NCBI RefSeq assembly: GCF_011397635.1
Contig: NC_064757.1
Coordinates: 31,573,339-31,637,338, forward strand
Direction: 5' to 3'
Source: Epinephelus fuscoguttatus
Taxonomy: Eukaryota; Chordata; Actinopteri; Perciformes; Serranidae
DNA: 64,000 nucleotides
The notes under the pieces are model-generated. The model had not been told where the DNA came from. It worked only from the letters and a program-made list of their open reading frames with translations, and made no database searches. The position numbers were made by a program, and so were the translations under genes. Shown one piece after another: positions 38,251 to 49,130 of this stretch. Every line of letters begins with the position of its first letter. Positions within the stretch are counted from its first letter, which is position 1.

Positions 38251-38975
38251 GGGGTGAGAGGGGCCTCAGAGAGCTTCCACTAATTTTTGCACAAAGTTCC
38301 GTCTTTCCACTGATTATATATTCCGCCAATGGGTATAACACTATTACTGAGAAATTTCTTTCCCACCAGCCAATGCACAAACAAACGACAAATTAAAGGA
38401 AAACCTGAATAAATGAGTTGAGAAACATAACAGAAGCTTCCATACAGGTGTTTGGCATAACAGAATTAAGCACTGTTATTCTGGAGCACATCACTGAGAT
38501 GCCCAGTTTGATTTTAGTTTCATTTGAAATCCATCTTTATGATCACAAGACTGCTAATACACTTTAGTCTCATCAGTGACTACAAAAATTTTGCAGTTCA
38601 TTTTAATCTGACCAGCTGTTCTGGTGTAATTTGCTCTCTGCAGTGTTCAACAGCACAGATTGTATCTACATCATTGCATGGACTCAGAAATCATTTAGAT
38701 ATCCAACAATGTTTCACAAATACACAGCACAAAAGGTACATATGTTACAAATCAGTCAAAGGCAACCAATGAGGACTCATGAGATCATGACCAGGTTACT
38801 CGCATTACTGCACGGAAGGAAGCATTCATCTACTGTCTGTTCTAACTAATAGTTTGATACTCTAGCAACACTGACCTTGCTAACTTTACAGCTAAGATGC
38901 ACGCTTCCTTCTGTGTGGTAATATGGTTTGCAGGTGTAGTTCGGTAGAAAGACAATAGTTCCTAAATGTAACTGA
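38251..38975. other. Intergenic, no feature seen
   Basis: Low-information sequence; no homology recognised. Confidence 0.4.
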
Positions 38976-38979
38976 GAGG

Positions 38980-39660
38980 CCTGTTACAAATCGTAAAGCC
39001 CTCACTCATCACTGTACGCTGTATTCCATGGCTGCTTGGCCATCTTTGACCTTTCGTAGGCTCAGTCACTGGTATTTGTTCATTTATAAACCCATACTAG
39101 GCAAACTGTCTTCGTACATTTGCACTTTGATTGAACAGATCTGACTGTAGCTACAGTCTGAGTTTTCAAGACTTAGTTTGTTATCTGTTCCTAGTGCTTG
39201 TACTGAGCTTCAAGAAGAGTTGAAACTACGTGAATTGGTCTCTGCCTGATTTTAAAGCTCTCATAAATACAAGGATGAATGAGTCTGTTGGGTCTTGGTA
39301 TTGTGTGTAGGTGTCCTAACATTTTTACATGTTACTGTATAACGTTTATGATTTTTATTGTGTGGTTGTTTTGCTGTAACTTTTTGTGTGCTGCTGTCTT
39401 GCCCAGGTCTCCCTTGTAAAAGAGATCGTTGGTCTCAAGAGCCCAGTCTCACTCCGAAGTCGTCGAAATCCAGAGCTTGGGCATTGACTTGCGGCGTCAG
39501 AAACCAAAGAAAAAAGAGCGTCAACAACCAACGCACCCAGGGTACCTTGCACGTCATATATGGATGGGCAAAGTCCATAACCAGATGTGATGAGGTTGGA
39601 GTGAGAATGAGTTGATCTCAACAAGGTTTGCTTGGTTAAATCTGGGTTAAACAAAAAAAA
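38980..39660 (+). repeat. LINE 3' end relic, split by MITE family A copy 3
   Basis: The stretch ending GTCTTGCCCAGGTCTCCCTT, AAAAGAGATCGTTGGTCTCA and, after the MITE, AACAAGGTTTGCTTGGTTAA ATCTGGG with poly-A resembles the 3' UTR of a fish LINE. Upstream coding fragments are too degraded to assign a clade. Confidence 0.5.
39439..39612 (+). mobile_element. MITE family A, copy 3, internally deleted, with target duplication
   Basis: Flanked by TGGTCTCAA (39430-39438) and TGATCTCAA (39613-39621), one mismatch in nine. It keeps both termini (GAGCCCAGTCTCACTCCGAA and GATGAGGTTGGAGTGAGAATG) but only 174 bp in total, lacking the central ~380 bp. It defines the family ends. Confidence 0.85.
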
Positions 39661-40130
39661 TTGAAATTAAAAAAACTGCTTACAGGTCGGAGATAAAATA
39701 TATATATTTTTGATTTAGGGACGAACTGATGCTTTATGGAGACAAAAGTCAAGAAGGCTGTCGTTGATCCTTCTGTAACTCGTGACGAATAATAAGTGTG
39801 TTTTTAGTATTGTACTTCTGTAGGAACATCTAGTGTAGCCTCAACATCTGTCCCTCTCTCATCTTTATTTCCTGTTTGCTTGATGTTATCTCTCTTCTGC
39901 AGCAGAGACGATGGATGTCCTTGGGGGGAGACCAGTGGCCCAACGCAACCATCTGATATTCCCTTGGGATCAGAGAGCTGCTGCTGATCTTCAACCAGAG
40001 CTGTTTCCATCATGTTTATTCTGTGTGAGTTCAGATGGAGCTGACCCTTGCACTGATTGTTTGTCCTACTGAGCCATTCTCTCTGATAACTGTTATCCTT
40101 CCTCACTGTGAGGAGAGAGACAAATCGAAT

Positions 40131-40131
<1 letters not shown>

Positions 40132-40179
<48 letters not shown>
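40132..40179. repeat. (TG)n microsatellite
   Basis: TG dinucleotide array of about 48 bp, ending TGTACATGG. Confidence 0.95.
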
Positions 40180-40181
<2 letters not shown>

Positions 40182-40456
40182 ATGGGTAGAATGGAGGCTT
40201 AAAGAATGAGATATTGAACTTGAGGATGGTTAAGTAAAACAAAGACAGAAAGAGAGGAGAAACATCAGAGAGGTAAAGGGTTTGTGTGTTTGTGAACGTG
40301 AGTACGTGTGCGTGTGTGTGTGTGCCCCTCCCATGCAAATGTTCACTCACTCCATCACTCACACTTTAATACTCTGTCCTCCTTCATTGGCCTCAAAATG
40401 ATGCTCACACAATGAGTGAGGATGCAATTGAGTGGTGGTGTCAACTGTGAACATAT

Positions 40457-40461
<5 letters not shown>

Positions 40462-40526
<65 letters not shown>
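40462..40526. repeat. (TG)n microsatellite
   Basis: TG array of about 65 bp, only 280 bp from the preceding one. Confidence 0.95.
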
Positions 40527-40529
<3 letters not shown>

Positions 40530-40882
40530 ACAAAGCAACCGAGGCAGGGATAAAGTGGAAAACAAGTTGAGAGAGGAGAGGCAGAGATGGAGATAACGTG
40601 AGAGACAAGGACGAGGATGCTGACAGATTTGAGATTATAGAAAATCCACTTTGTTAAAAGTCACTTTAGAGATAAGAACTTCAAGAAGCAGAGTTATTAT
40701 CTGTTCCTGACTTCCTGACCTTTCCTCAGAGATCTAATAGTCTCTTATGACGGGATGTTCATCTAACAAGTATTAATGTTTTGTGTGACCATGCGATAAA
40801 ACAGATAACCAGTGCTTTTGTTTAAATGTTACTGCATTATGCAAATGTGGATATTGTAATACCGCCTTGTTCGTGTTTATCC

Positions 40883-41439
40883 AACACATTCTCAGTCCGA
40901 CCTCGTCATGCATCGTTGTTTGGTCATCCACGTCCACATACAACATACAAGGTACCCTGGGTGCGTTGATTGTTGACGTTCTGGGACACCATGGCAACTT
41001 CAGCCTGTTACATGCATTTTCTTCTTTCAAAATACACTTCAGTTTCCACAGGAAATGGACAGTTTACATAAACGCACTACGTTGATACAGCACAGCAAAT
41101 TGACCTTTTTTTTCCTTCAACAACTAACGCATAGGTTGGGTTTAGGAAAAAAGAACAGGCTTTGGCTTTACAATCTTACAGGGAGCAAACACCGGCCTCC
41201 CGGGTCAAAGTCGGTGGTTGTAGGACCCATCCATCAGCCCTCCTGCCCACCCTACTTGGTCCTCAGCCGCCGTAACTCTCGTTTTTGTCCTGCCAAGCTT
41301 CCCCAAGACGCCACTGGGGGCCATTAAACAATAATGGCTGGCCTCATATAGTGCCAACATGAAATGATGGCTTTTTCCATCTTTGTCTGATGCCTGAAGT
41401 CACTGACCAAGCGCCGGACTTCAGAGTGAGACAGGGTTG
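40883..41439 (-). mobile_element. MITE family A, copy 4, full length
   Basis: It begins AACACATTCTCAGTCCGACC and ends at CAGAGTGAGACAGGGTTG, in inverted orientation, with the GGTACCCTGGGTGCGTTGA and AAACACCGGCCTCCCGGG blocks in place. It is flanked by GTTTATCC and GTTTATTA (40875-40882, 41440-41447), an imperfect 8-bp duplication. Confidence 0.88.
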
Positions 41440-41625
41440 GTTTATTAGTTGTTAAAACTTTACAAAATCTAGTTTAAGTTTTGAGTTTCAGAGCTGCAGA
41501 CAGTGATGGAAGAAGTATTCAGATTATTTACTGAAAGGTCGACTCCATCTGTTTTCTTTTCCAGGTTTTGAGAATGGAAATGCCCACTCAGCCGTAAGCA
41601 AAACCAATGGCATTGCTTAGAGCAC

Positions 41626-41658
<33 letters not shown>
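41626..41658. repeat. (TAA)n microsatellite
   Basis: Eleven consecutive TAA/ATA units. Confidence 0.95.
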
Positions 41659-41661
<3 letters not shown>

Positions 41662-42027
41662 CTGAAAAGACCATCCAAAAAATAAGTGTATGTTATATTT
41701 AGAATATTTTCATTGCTTTACCTTGCTGTGAGACAGACGGGAAACTGAAGCTGTTATATTGCCATTTTCAAAGCCTTGAACAATTAAGGAAATTTATGTT
41801 ATGGAACAAATGACTTTTTCTCTGAGCAATGCCACTAAAAAATGAGACATATTGAAAAAAAATTGAAATCTTATTTGACTTTGAATTTATTTTTTATTTA
41901 TATGTTATCTTTTTGGTGAATATTGATTTATTTCCCTCTGTAAAATACAGAATGAACTATAGCTTATGAATGAGTGGAAGATTTCTTCATCCTTAAAAAT
42001 CATGAATAATACGGATCACCTTTAAAC

Positions 42028-42360
42028 CAGTGGTTCCCAACTGGTCCAGCCACAGGGTCTAGATTTCCTCTTAGTCACCAGTTCAAGGTCCACGCAGTTT
42101 AACGTATGAAGCGTCATACTTGGTTTGGCCAAGTTGTCGAGCAAGTTTTCTCTCTCTGTCAGATAGCTGTCAGTTATTCACTCACTCTATAGCATGAAAT
42201 GGCACTTCACAGTAAAAGCTCTGTGCTGCAAATTCACTCTACTTCAAAAATAAAGTATGTTTTTTTACAAACTCAACTTATTTGTGAGTCACTTGGGGTC
42301 CATTCAGAATCGAACCTGCATCCCACTTTTGGACTGCAACCCATCAATTGGGAACCAATG
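42028..42360 (+). mobile_element. hAT-like MITE, most complete copy (2 of 3)
   Basis: The left end CAGTGGTTCCCAACTGG is matched by the right end CAATTGGGAACCAATG. The interior shares CAAGGTCCACGCAGTTTAA and CACTTGGGGTCCATTCAGAA with the copies at 19681 and 54177. Flanking 8-mers are only loosely alike, so the duplication is eroded. The terminus type is common to Charlie-like hAT elements. Confidence 0.75.
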
Positions 42361-42544
42361 ACTTAAAGGACGATCATGGATTTAAAGGACCCATTATTCC
42401 TGATACTACAAAGTAATCCTGCTTCTTTTTATTTTCTGTTTTACAAGATGTTAAGCGTTTCATCTTCACCCATGATGCCCCTGTCTTTTGTCCTTGGTTT
42501 TGTCTGCCTTTTTTTTTCTTTGGTAAAAATAAAAAAGTATTCAG

Positions 42545-43060
42545 CTGCAAGGTGAGTGTGTTTGCTGATCCTGTGAGTTTATCTATCTCCTTTAACTTTA
42601 GCTTATATTGTAGTTATGCTATGTAGCGTGTGAAATAGGGTATGGTGAATGTGCTAGGAAAGGTAGTATCAGCCCTGCTTCTACCTGGAGCTCGCATGTA
42701 CGGAGCCTGGGTTTGGTTGAAGGTGGCAGTGCTGTTTGGGCTGAGAAAGCCATGTGTAAGTAAGGAGGAAATTCAGGAAGAGGAAGGTTATTTAAGTGTG
42801 GGAGTGGCCTATTTGAATCCCTTTTGTTTGAGACCATGCAGCAAGGTGAGTGTGTTTGCTGATCCTGTAAGTTTATTTAGCTCCTTTAACTTTAGCTTAT
42901 ATTGGAGTTATGCTATGTAGCGTGTGAAATAGAGTATGGTGAATGTGCTAGGAAAGGTAGTATCAGCATTGCTTCTACCTGGAGCTCACATGTACGGAGC
43001 CTGGGTTTGGTTGAAGGTGGCAGTGCTGTTTGGGCTGAGAAAGCCATGTGTAAGTAAGGT
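42545..43060 (+). repeat. Two-copy tandem duplication, 294-bp period
   Basis: Positions 42545-42763 recur at 42839-43057 with few differences, from CAAGGTGAGTGTGTTTGCTG through GTGTGAAATAGGGTATGG and AGGAAAGGTAGTATCAGC to AAGCCATGTGTAAGTAAGG. The intervening 80 bp are unique. In both copies the same frame is open and starts MVNVLGKVVSALLLPGA, but with no recognisable domain. Confidence 0.85.
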
Positions 43061-43606
43061 AAAGGAGGTTATTGGGTTGGTGCGGGGAGCAGTGAGACCT
43101 GGCATTAGGGGAGTGTCTCTGGGATGCCAGAGATCACTGTCTAGCTTCCTGGAGGTGTCGTGGGACCAACTAGACGAAACACTGGTGAAAGGAGGTTCCC
43201 ACCCGATGACCCCAAAGACGTGTTAGTTATCACTGCTCACTGGTCTGTATAGTTAGGCCTTGCCATAATAGCTTATCATGGGGCTTAGGAGGTTATTCAC
43301 TGAGTGCTGATCCTTTTCTAGAGCACAAACTTCTTGTGTTTATTTGAATTCAAGAAACACCTCACCTAAAAAAACAAACAAACAAAAACTAATAATAATA
43401 ATGTAACCAACCTTTACAGTAAAAGTACCACATTAAGTAAATATCACACCATAATGACAATACTTTAAAGGTAAAAGTCCTGTATACAGTATACATGACC
43501 GAAGAGTTTTTGTCAAGGGAAAGGGAGTTGTTGGTCTTTCTTTGACTTTAGCATAAATTCCTACTTATAAAATGGTCAGTTTTTAAAGCCGCGTATTGGA
43601 CCCCAG

Positions 43607-44051
43607 GGGCCTGGTCTCACTCTGAAGTCGCTGAAGTCCTGCGCTTGGGCAGTGACTTACAGCGTCAGAAACCAATATAAAAAGGCATCCTTTAACAGCA
43701 GCCGGTTGCCATTATACAGTAGATTAACAGCACAGAGAGTGTTTTTCACGTCCTGTAAGATTCTAAAGCCAAACCCTGTTTTTGTTGTCTAAATTTAACC
43801 ATGTGTGTTTGTTGTTGAAGGAAATAAAACATCAATTCACGGTGTTGTACTGACATAGTGCGGTTATTTTTAAAGAGACTGTATGTAAACGGTAAATTTC
43901 CTGTGAACACAGGAGTGTATTTTGAAAGAAGACAATTCATGTAACGGGTGTCAACAACCAACACACCCAGGGTACCTTGCATGTCGTATGTGAACATGAG
44001 AAGTCCATGACCAGGCGTTGATATGTGACGAGGTTGGAGTGAGAATGTGTT
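43607..44051 (+). mobile_element. MITE family A, copy 5
   Basis: GGGCCTGGTCTCACTCTGAA to GAGGTTGGAGTGAGAATGTG, with GACCCCAG (43599-43606) and GTCCCCAG (44052-44059) as a one-mismatch 8-bp duplication. About 110 bp shorter than full length. Confidence 0.87.
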
Positions 44052-44059
44052 GTCCCCAG

Positions 44060-45503
44060 AAAGCTGGATTACCCAAAGGTAACTTTCTCCCTGAGTGCCC
44101 CCCTAACCCAATCATGAGTCCGCCTAAATATTTATTGTTCATATTAAATTAAAAATTTGTGCAGAATAGATAAATTATCCTTATAATATCCGCTGCCCCT
44201 CTCCTCCCTTTTGTTGGTATGATATGTTGTTGTTGGATGTTGTTGCAACACTGTATGATTTTATGTTTTATTTAGTGTGACATTATCTGATTGTGTTGTT
44301 ATGTTTAGTAGTCTTATTTCAGCTCCTTAAATGTGAGGATAACAGAAATCTGTGTGTGTTAAGGAAATTGCTGTAATTTTTGTACATGCAGCCCTGGGTG
44401 ATAATTTCCCACTTTCCTGTTTACCACCACGACGTCCAGCTTCGTTTCCTACAGGTTTAATTATTTTGCCACGAGTGGACACACTGAAGGCTAGCTCTGA
44501 AATTAAACTCCATGTGAATGTATGTTTGCACAGAGTGACATCTGCGTTCTGTGGAAACATAGAAACATGTATTCAGCTTTGGTGGCTAATAGGAAGCCAT
44601 TTTATTAGACAGATGGCCTTTCCTCATTCATCCTGCAGGCTATTTACATTTCCTGGCTGTTCATTATGCAATCAACGTGATGTGTGAGGATGCTTGACCT
44701 GGCGTGATTGCTGTTTAGCATCCTGCTACAGTCTCTCACTCTCCCTCTTCTCTGGGCATCTTCACAAAAAGCCAAGGTCGCCTAAATTGATTCAGTTCCT
44801 CACACGGATTTTCCAGCAGGGCTTTAATTGCATTTCTGTACCAATCACTCTAATGACAATCACACACTGTAATCTCATGCAACACACACACTCACATGCA
44901 CACACACTCACACACACTCAGAGGACCTCTTCTCTTTCCTTGACATGCTGAAATTGGCCGCAGTGATCACAGAGAGAGAAAAGATGAATGAAAAAGGTCA
45001 AAATGGTGAAGATTTTGCTTCTTTTTTTTTAAGACGCTGCCTTCAGGAGCTGGAGTAAATCTCACAAACATTAATTAAATCACAATGTAATCCAAAAATA
45101 ACCCACAAATTACAGTGTCAAAAATCAGGCATTGTTAAATGTGCACCTCTCGGACACTCTTAACAAAATGTGGACATTAAAATCTTTATAAAGACAGTGT
45201 TTATCGCAGGGACGCCGATCTTTTTAAAACTTGTAATTAATGTTTTTATCAATTTATTAATTGTTTACTAATGCTCCACAGAGGATTTTGAAGCCATTAA
45301 TAAGAGCATATTTTGGGTTGCCAGATTTGGCTCATCCACCATCGTGACATTTGCTTTGTCTTTTTAGGTCTTTATGATAGTTGGGTTTCTCACCTGTTAA
45401 TAAACCAACAGTAAAGGTTAGTAATTTGCCTGTAAATATACATGTTAATGAATTATCAGACGAGTAGAAAATGCATGTGAAACAAAGTTAAGGGTACAAA
45501 TTA
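44060..45503. other. Intergenic; candidate conserved non-coding block
   Basis: No exon was identified. About 44580-44880 is information-rich and non-repetitive with ATTTTATTAG, TTCATTATGCAATCAACGTG and TTTAATTGCATTTCTG motifs. A CA-rich stretch follows at 44880-44920. Confidence 0.3.
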
Positions 45504-45507
45504 TTAA

Positions 45508-46569
45508 AGGTAAAGTTAACCCCAAAATCAAACATACATATTTATTCTCTTACCTGTAGTGTTATTTATCACTCTAGATTGTTTGGTGTGAGTTGCTGAG
45601 TTGTCACAAACTGACTCAGTGAATGTAACAAGTAGGGAGCCCACACAAAAGATTTAGTTAAACATCCATCCATTTTGAACCACATATCCGAAACCAGGTC
45701 ACAGGAGCATCAGGCTGAGCAAAGCACCCCAGATGTCTTTCTCCCCAGCAACGCTTTCCAGTTCCTCCTGGGGGACTCCAAGGTGTTCCCAGGCCAGATG
45801 AGATATGTAATCCCTCCAGTGTGTCCTGGTTCTGCCCCGGGGCCTCCTACCAGTGGGACGTGCTTGGAACACCTCTAACGGGAGGCATCCTGATCAGATG
45901 CCTGAACCACCTCAACTGACCCCTTTTGACGCGAAGGAGCTGTGGCTTTACTCCGAGCTCCCTTCAGATGTTTGAGCTCCTTCCTGTATCCCTAAGGAGC
46001 TGGAGCTTGGAGCTGTACCTCCCTCCCAACCCAGAGGGGACAATCCACCATTTTCAAGCAGAGACCCATGGCCTCAGACTTGGAGGTTGCTGACTGTCAT
46101 CCCGACCGCTTCACACTTGGCTGCAAACCGCCCCAGTTATAAGACAACCAGAGTTTGTTAAACTAAGACTGACTTAAATCAACAGAGGAGTGTGTAGGTC
46201 AGCAAGTTCAGTAATGAAAGCCATGGTTTTATCTGTGTCAGGTGTGTTGTGGAGGTGTTGACGGTGCCAAACCAAAAAGCAATGATGCAGGATGGACATC
46301 GGCTGTAGGAAGGGAGAGAACAAGTGAAAACATGAGGCAGCTTTTATAGCCTGGAAGACGAAGGCGAGCTTAATCCTGCCAACGACCCTCCCATGTCAGC
46401 AAACAGCCTGATGAGGTTGGCTGGAAACGTCCTCCAAGACAGTGGGAGGGGCGTCACATGAGTGTTGGATATACGCCGTACGATATCAGCCGTAGAGTTG
46501 TCTGCTATCTATCGAACATAATGCAGAAAATATGTATATGTATATTTGATTTTGGGGTGAACTGTCCCT
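45508..46569. mobile_element. TTAA-flanked element with a nested RTE fragment
   Basis: The left AGGTAAAGTTAACCCCAAAA TCAAA is mirrored by the right TTTGATTTTGGGGTGAACTG TCCCT, and both outer edges are TTAA (45504-45507, 46570-46573). This TTAA signature suggests piggyBac-like mobility. A minus-strand RTE relic (45665-46140) sits inside, explaining the length. Confidence 0.7.
45665..46140 (-). pseudogene. RTE-like LINE 3' relic
   Basis: Read on the minus strand it gives a decayed RTE/Rex3-type ORF end: GGTGGTTCAGGCATCTGATC AGGATGCCTCCCG, then ACCAGGACACACTGGAGGGA and a CATCCATCC-type (ATGG)n tail at its 3' end (45665-45673 on the plus strand). An internal deletion joins the GAGGAGCTC-region to the upstream SETMVLS-like region. 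It is the same family as 59942-60385. Confidence 0.7.
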
Positions 46570-46574
46570 TTAAG

Positions 46575-46987
46575 TCATTCTTTAGTGCATGAGATTGGGT
46601 AATGTTCTGCAGATGTATGGTTCTGAAATGAACTTTTATGTAACTGGATTCCAGCTAATTTGGTCGCATATCAATTAAACTATGAAGTATGAACATTTAA
46701 TTTCTTAATGGATGATCTATTAAAGATGAACTAATCACATAACGTCATCGTGACTTTGTTAATGGCACGCAACGGGAATTAATGACACATCCTGCATTAA
46801 TTCATGCATTAAATCATCGTGAGTCACGCTCAAGTTAAGCACTGCCTGAGTGTATGATTTGTGCCCTTATTAAGGAGTGTTACTCAGCATTAATCCAGGT
46901 GTTCACCTCCCTTCAGGTACCGTTATAGGCTGGTACATCAGGAGATTAAATCCGAAGCCTGTTGACTTTGCCTTTACATCATTAAGC
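46575..46987 (+). promoter_or_regulatory. Candidate upstream regulatory region, homeodomain-motif rich
   Basis: About 400 bp just upstream of a TATA box are unusually dense in TTAAT/ATTAA cores (for example CATTAATTCATGCATTAAAT near 46797) and include AACGTCATCGTGAC. No repeat ends were seen. The resemblance is to vertebrate developmental control DNA. Confidence 0.35.
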
Positions 46988-46995
46988 TATAAAAG
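46988..46995 (+). promoter_or_regulatory. TATA box
   Basis: TATAAAAG, a consensus TATA box, with a candidate first exon beginning about 27-30 bp downstream. Confidence 0.5.
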
Positions 46996-47014
46996 ATGAA
47001 GGTCCACTTGTTTC

Positions 47015-47210
47015 CTCTCTGGCTGCACCCCTCACTCCACCCCCACCTCCTCTTTGTCTCTCAGTGTGTGTGTGAACGTGTGTGTGCGCATTCCTTCGCA
47101 TCCATCCAGCGGAGCGGCAGTCGGAGGTTGAGGGTCCGCGCAGAGAGGACACACACTCGGGGAGAAAAGCAGCCATCAGTGTCGGCGTTACAGCACAGGA
47201 AGACATGCAG
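47015..47210 (+). other. Candidate first exon ending ATG-CAG|GTAAGA, gene unknown
   Basis: After the TATA box comes a GC-richer leader (GGAGCGGCAGTCGGAGGTTG, CGCGCAGAGAGGACAC), an ATG at 47205-47207 and CAG, followed immediately by the consensus donor GTAAGA at 47211. The start would encode Met-Gln only and continue in a downstream exon. I cannot find that exon in the remaining 16.8 kb. A small first coding codon pair before a long intron is common for neural and developmental genes, but the identity is not inferable. Confidence 0.45.
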
Positions 47211-48140
47211 GTAAGACACAAATATATTTATGTTCTATTATTTCCCGACACACGACAACGTGACAGCTTTAAATTATGGTTTTGTTTTGCATGTGGCAAA
47301 AGCAAAAACGCGCCTTAAGTTGCATCGATGCACTTGTTGGCGAAATTTATATTTATATCTTATTTTTTCTGGTTGTTTCCTTTTTTCACAAATTCCTCAT
47401 GACCCTCGGAGGCTCATTTGCTCCCACTTTTGCCGAGAGCTGAGTTTCCGAGTGAAGTTATGTAATTGCATCTCCGCTGGAAGCTGTGGAAGAGACGCTC
47501 TCCTGCAGACGGCTTCCAGCAAGTGTCACTTGGCATCACGTCTCCTCCTTCTTTTCCTCCCTTTCACGCCATCAATTCTAAGCATGTGGTGTTTATCCGT
47601 GACATCTTTTTTTTTTCCCTGCGTGACCTCGTGTGGCTCCAAGTGATTCACGTGTCACGCGCGAAAAAAAAAATCCGCGCAGTCTGCCTGAAATCCTCAA
47701 TTCTAGGAAGAGGAGGGAGTTTGTGATTGTAATTCTGCCTAGGCTCCCCCCTGGCTAAAGAAACAATTTAGCAGATCAGTCCTCAGCAACAAGCAGCCTC
47801 TAAATCTGAGGTAATAGCCTGTAAAGTGAAAGCCCAGCCTCCCTGAAGTGACTTTCCGCACCTTGCAATGCTCATTAATGCTCCCACAATGATCTGTTTC
47901 TGGTTGAGGTTCCCCCTCTGTGAGTGTTCCTCACGGAGGGCTGCAAAACAAGAGAAACCTGTTACTGCAGATGCAAAAGAAGGATGCTGCTCCTGCTCCA
48001 GCATGGTCGCACACTGAAGGCTGAAGACTGTGCGCACTTTGGTTAATGTCACCTGTTTGTTTGTGCATGTTTGCAAAACATAAGATCAGTGACAGAGGAG
48101 GGATTTATGATCATGTCAGACAGCAATAAATGGTCTATTC

Positions 48141-48142
<2 letters not shown>
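47211..48142. other. Possible first intron of the 47-kb gene, no feature
   Basis: Non-repetitive sequence up to the CA array. The stretch 47780-47960 is information-rich but not recognisably coding. Confidence 0.35.

Positions 48143-48191
<49 letters not shown>
48143..48191. repeat. (CA)n microsatellite
   Basis: CA array of about 49 bp. Confidence 0.95.
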
Positions 48192-48193
<2 letters not shown>

Positions 48194-48469
48194 TGAATTC
48201 ACAAAGACATCTGCATGAACACACACAGCTCTGAGTGGTGTGTATGCAGAGCTCCTCTGTGAATGATGAAGCTCATCATCAATCACTCAGTGAGTCGATC
48301 TGTCAGTCAGTGAATCGGTCAATCAATCAGCATAATCAGGTGGAGAGCTGAGGTCTGTAGATGAATTTGTGTGTGGGTGTGTGTGGATGTGTGTGTGTGC
48401 TTGTTTTTCCATTTTTTCCACATCTTTTATTCATCATGTTACATGTCCTTGCTGGTAGTGGTTTCAGAG

Positions 48470-49130
48470 TATTCATTTTTTATTCATTCAAGTGATTGAT
48501 TTCATTATCAATTAATCCAGAGACTGTTTTCTCCATTTATCAATGAATCGTTATTGCACAAATTGTCAGCGCATTGTGAAAAATGTCTGTCACAAGCATT
48601 CAGAGCAGGTGGTGACATTTTAAAATGTCTTGTTTGGATGTTCAGATATTTAGTTTGCCTGTACAGAAGAATAATAAAACCTGAAAACATTTACAACCAG
48701 CCTTTATTGCTCAGATAAGGATTCATTACTATCAAAAAAGTTGCAGATTTATTCCTTGTTGATTGATTAATTGACCAATTATTGCAGCTCCTCTGGGTAT
48801 TTTCTTAATAAATTGATAGTTGTTATGTCTAAAATGGCAAAAAAAAAATATATATATATATAATATAAAATATAATATAAATATAAATATAAAATAAAAT
48901 ATATATAAAAAAAAATAAATCATAATGGTATCCTGCAGTCCAAGATGACATCTTTAAATTGCTTGCTCAGTCCAAAAATCCTTTCAAAATGCAAAAATAT
49001 TCAATTTAATATCAAAAAAGACAGAAGAAAGCAGCCAAACCTCACATTTGAGAAGCAAGAACTGAACAATGTTTGGTGTTTTTGCTTTGAAAATGACTAA
49101 AACAGTGAATCCGACACAATAAAATAACTG
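48470..49130. repeat. Common fish MITE family, degenerate copies
   Basis: Blocks such as TTATCAATTAATCCAGAGAC, ATTGATTAATTGACCAATTATTGCAGCTC (48761-48789) and CTCACATTTGAGAAGCAAGA are hallmarks I associate with an abundant fish repeat with ATTAATCGATTA-type termini. An AT-only tract (48840-48920) divides it. Confidence 0.45.

Noticed and set aside
40093..40565. Minus-strand frames rich in His-Thr
   Set aside because: Translations of CA dinucleotide arrays.
47440..47720. Plus-strand frames downstream of the candidate first exon as coding exons
   Set aside because: No acceptor joins the ATG-CAG donor in frame, and the translations have no family resemblance.
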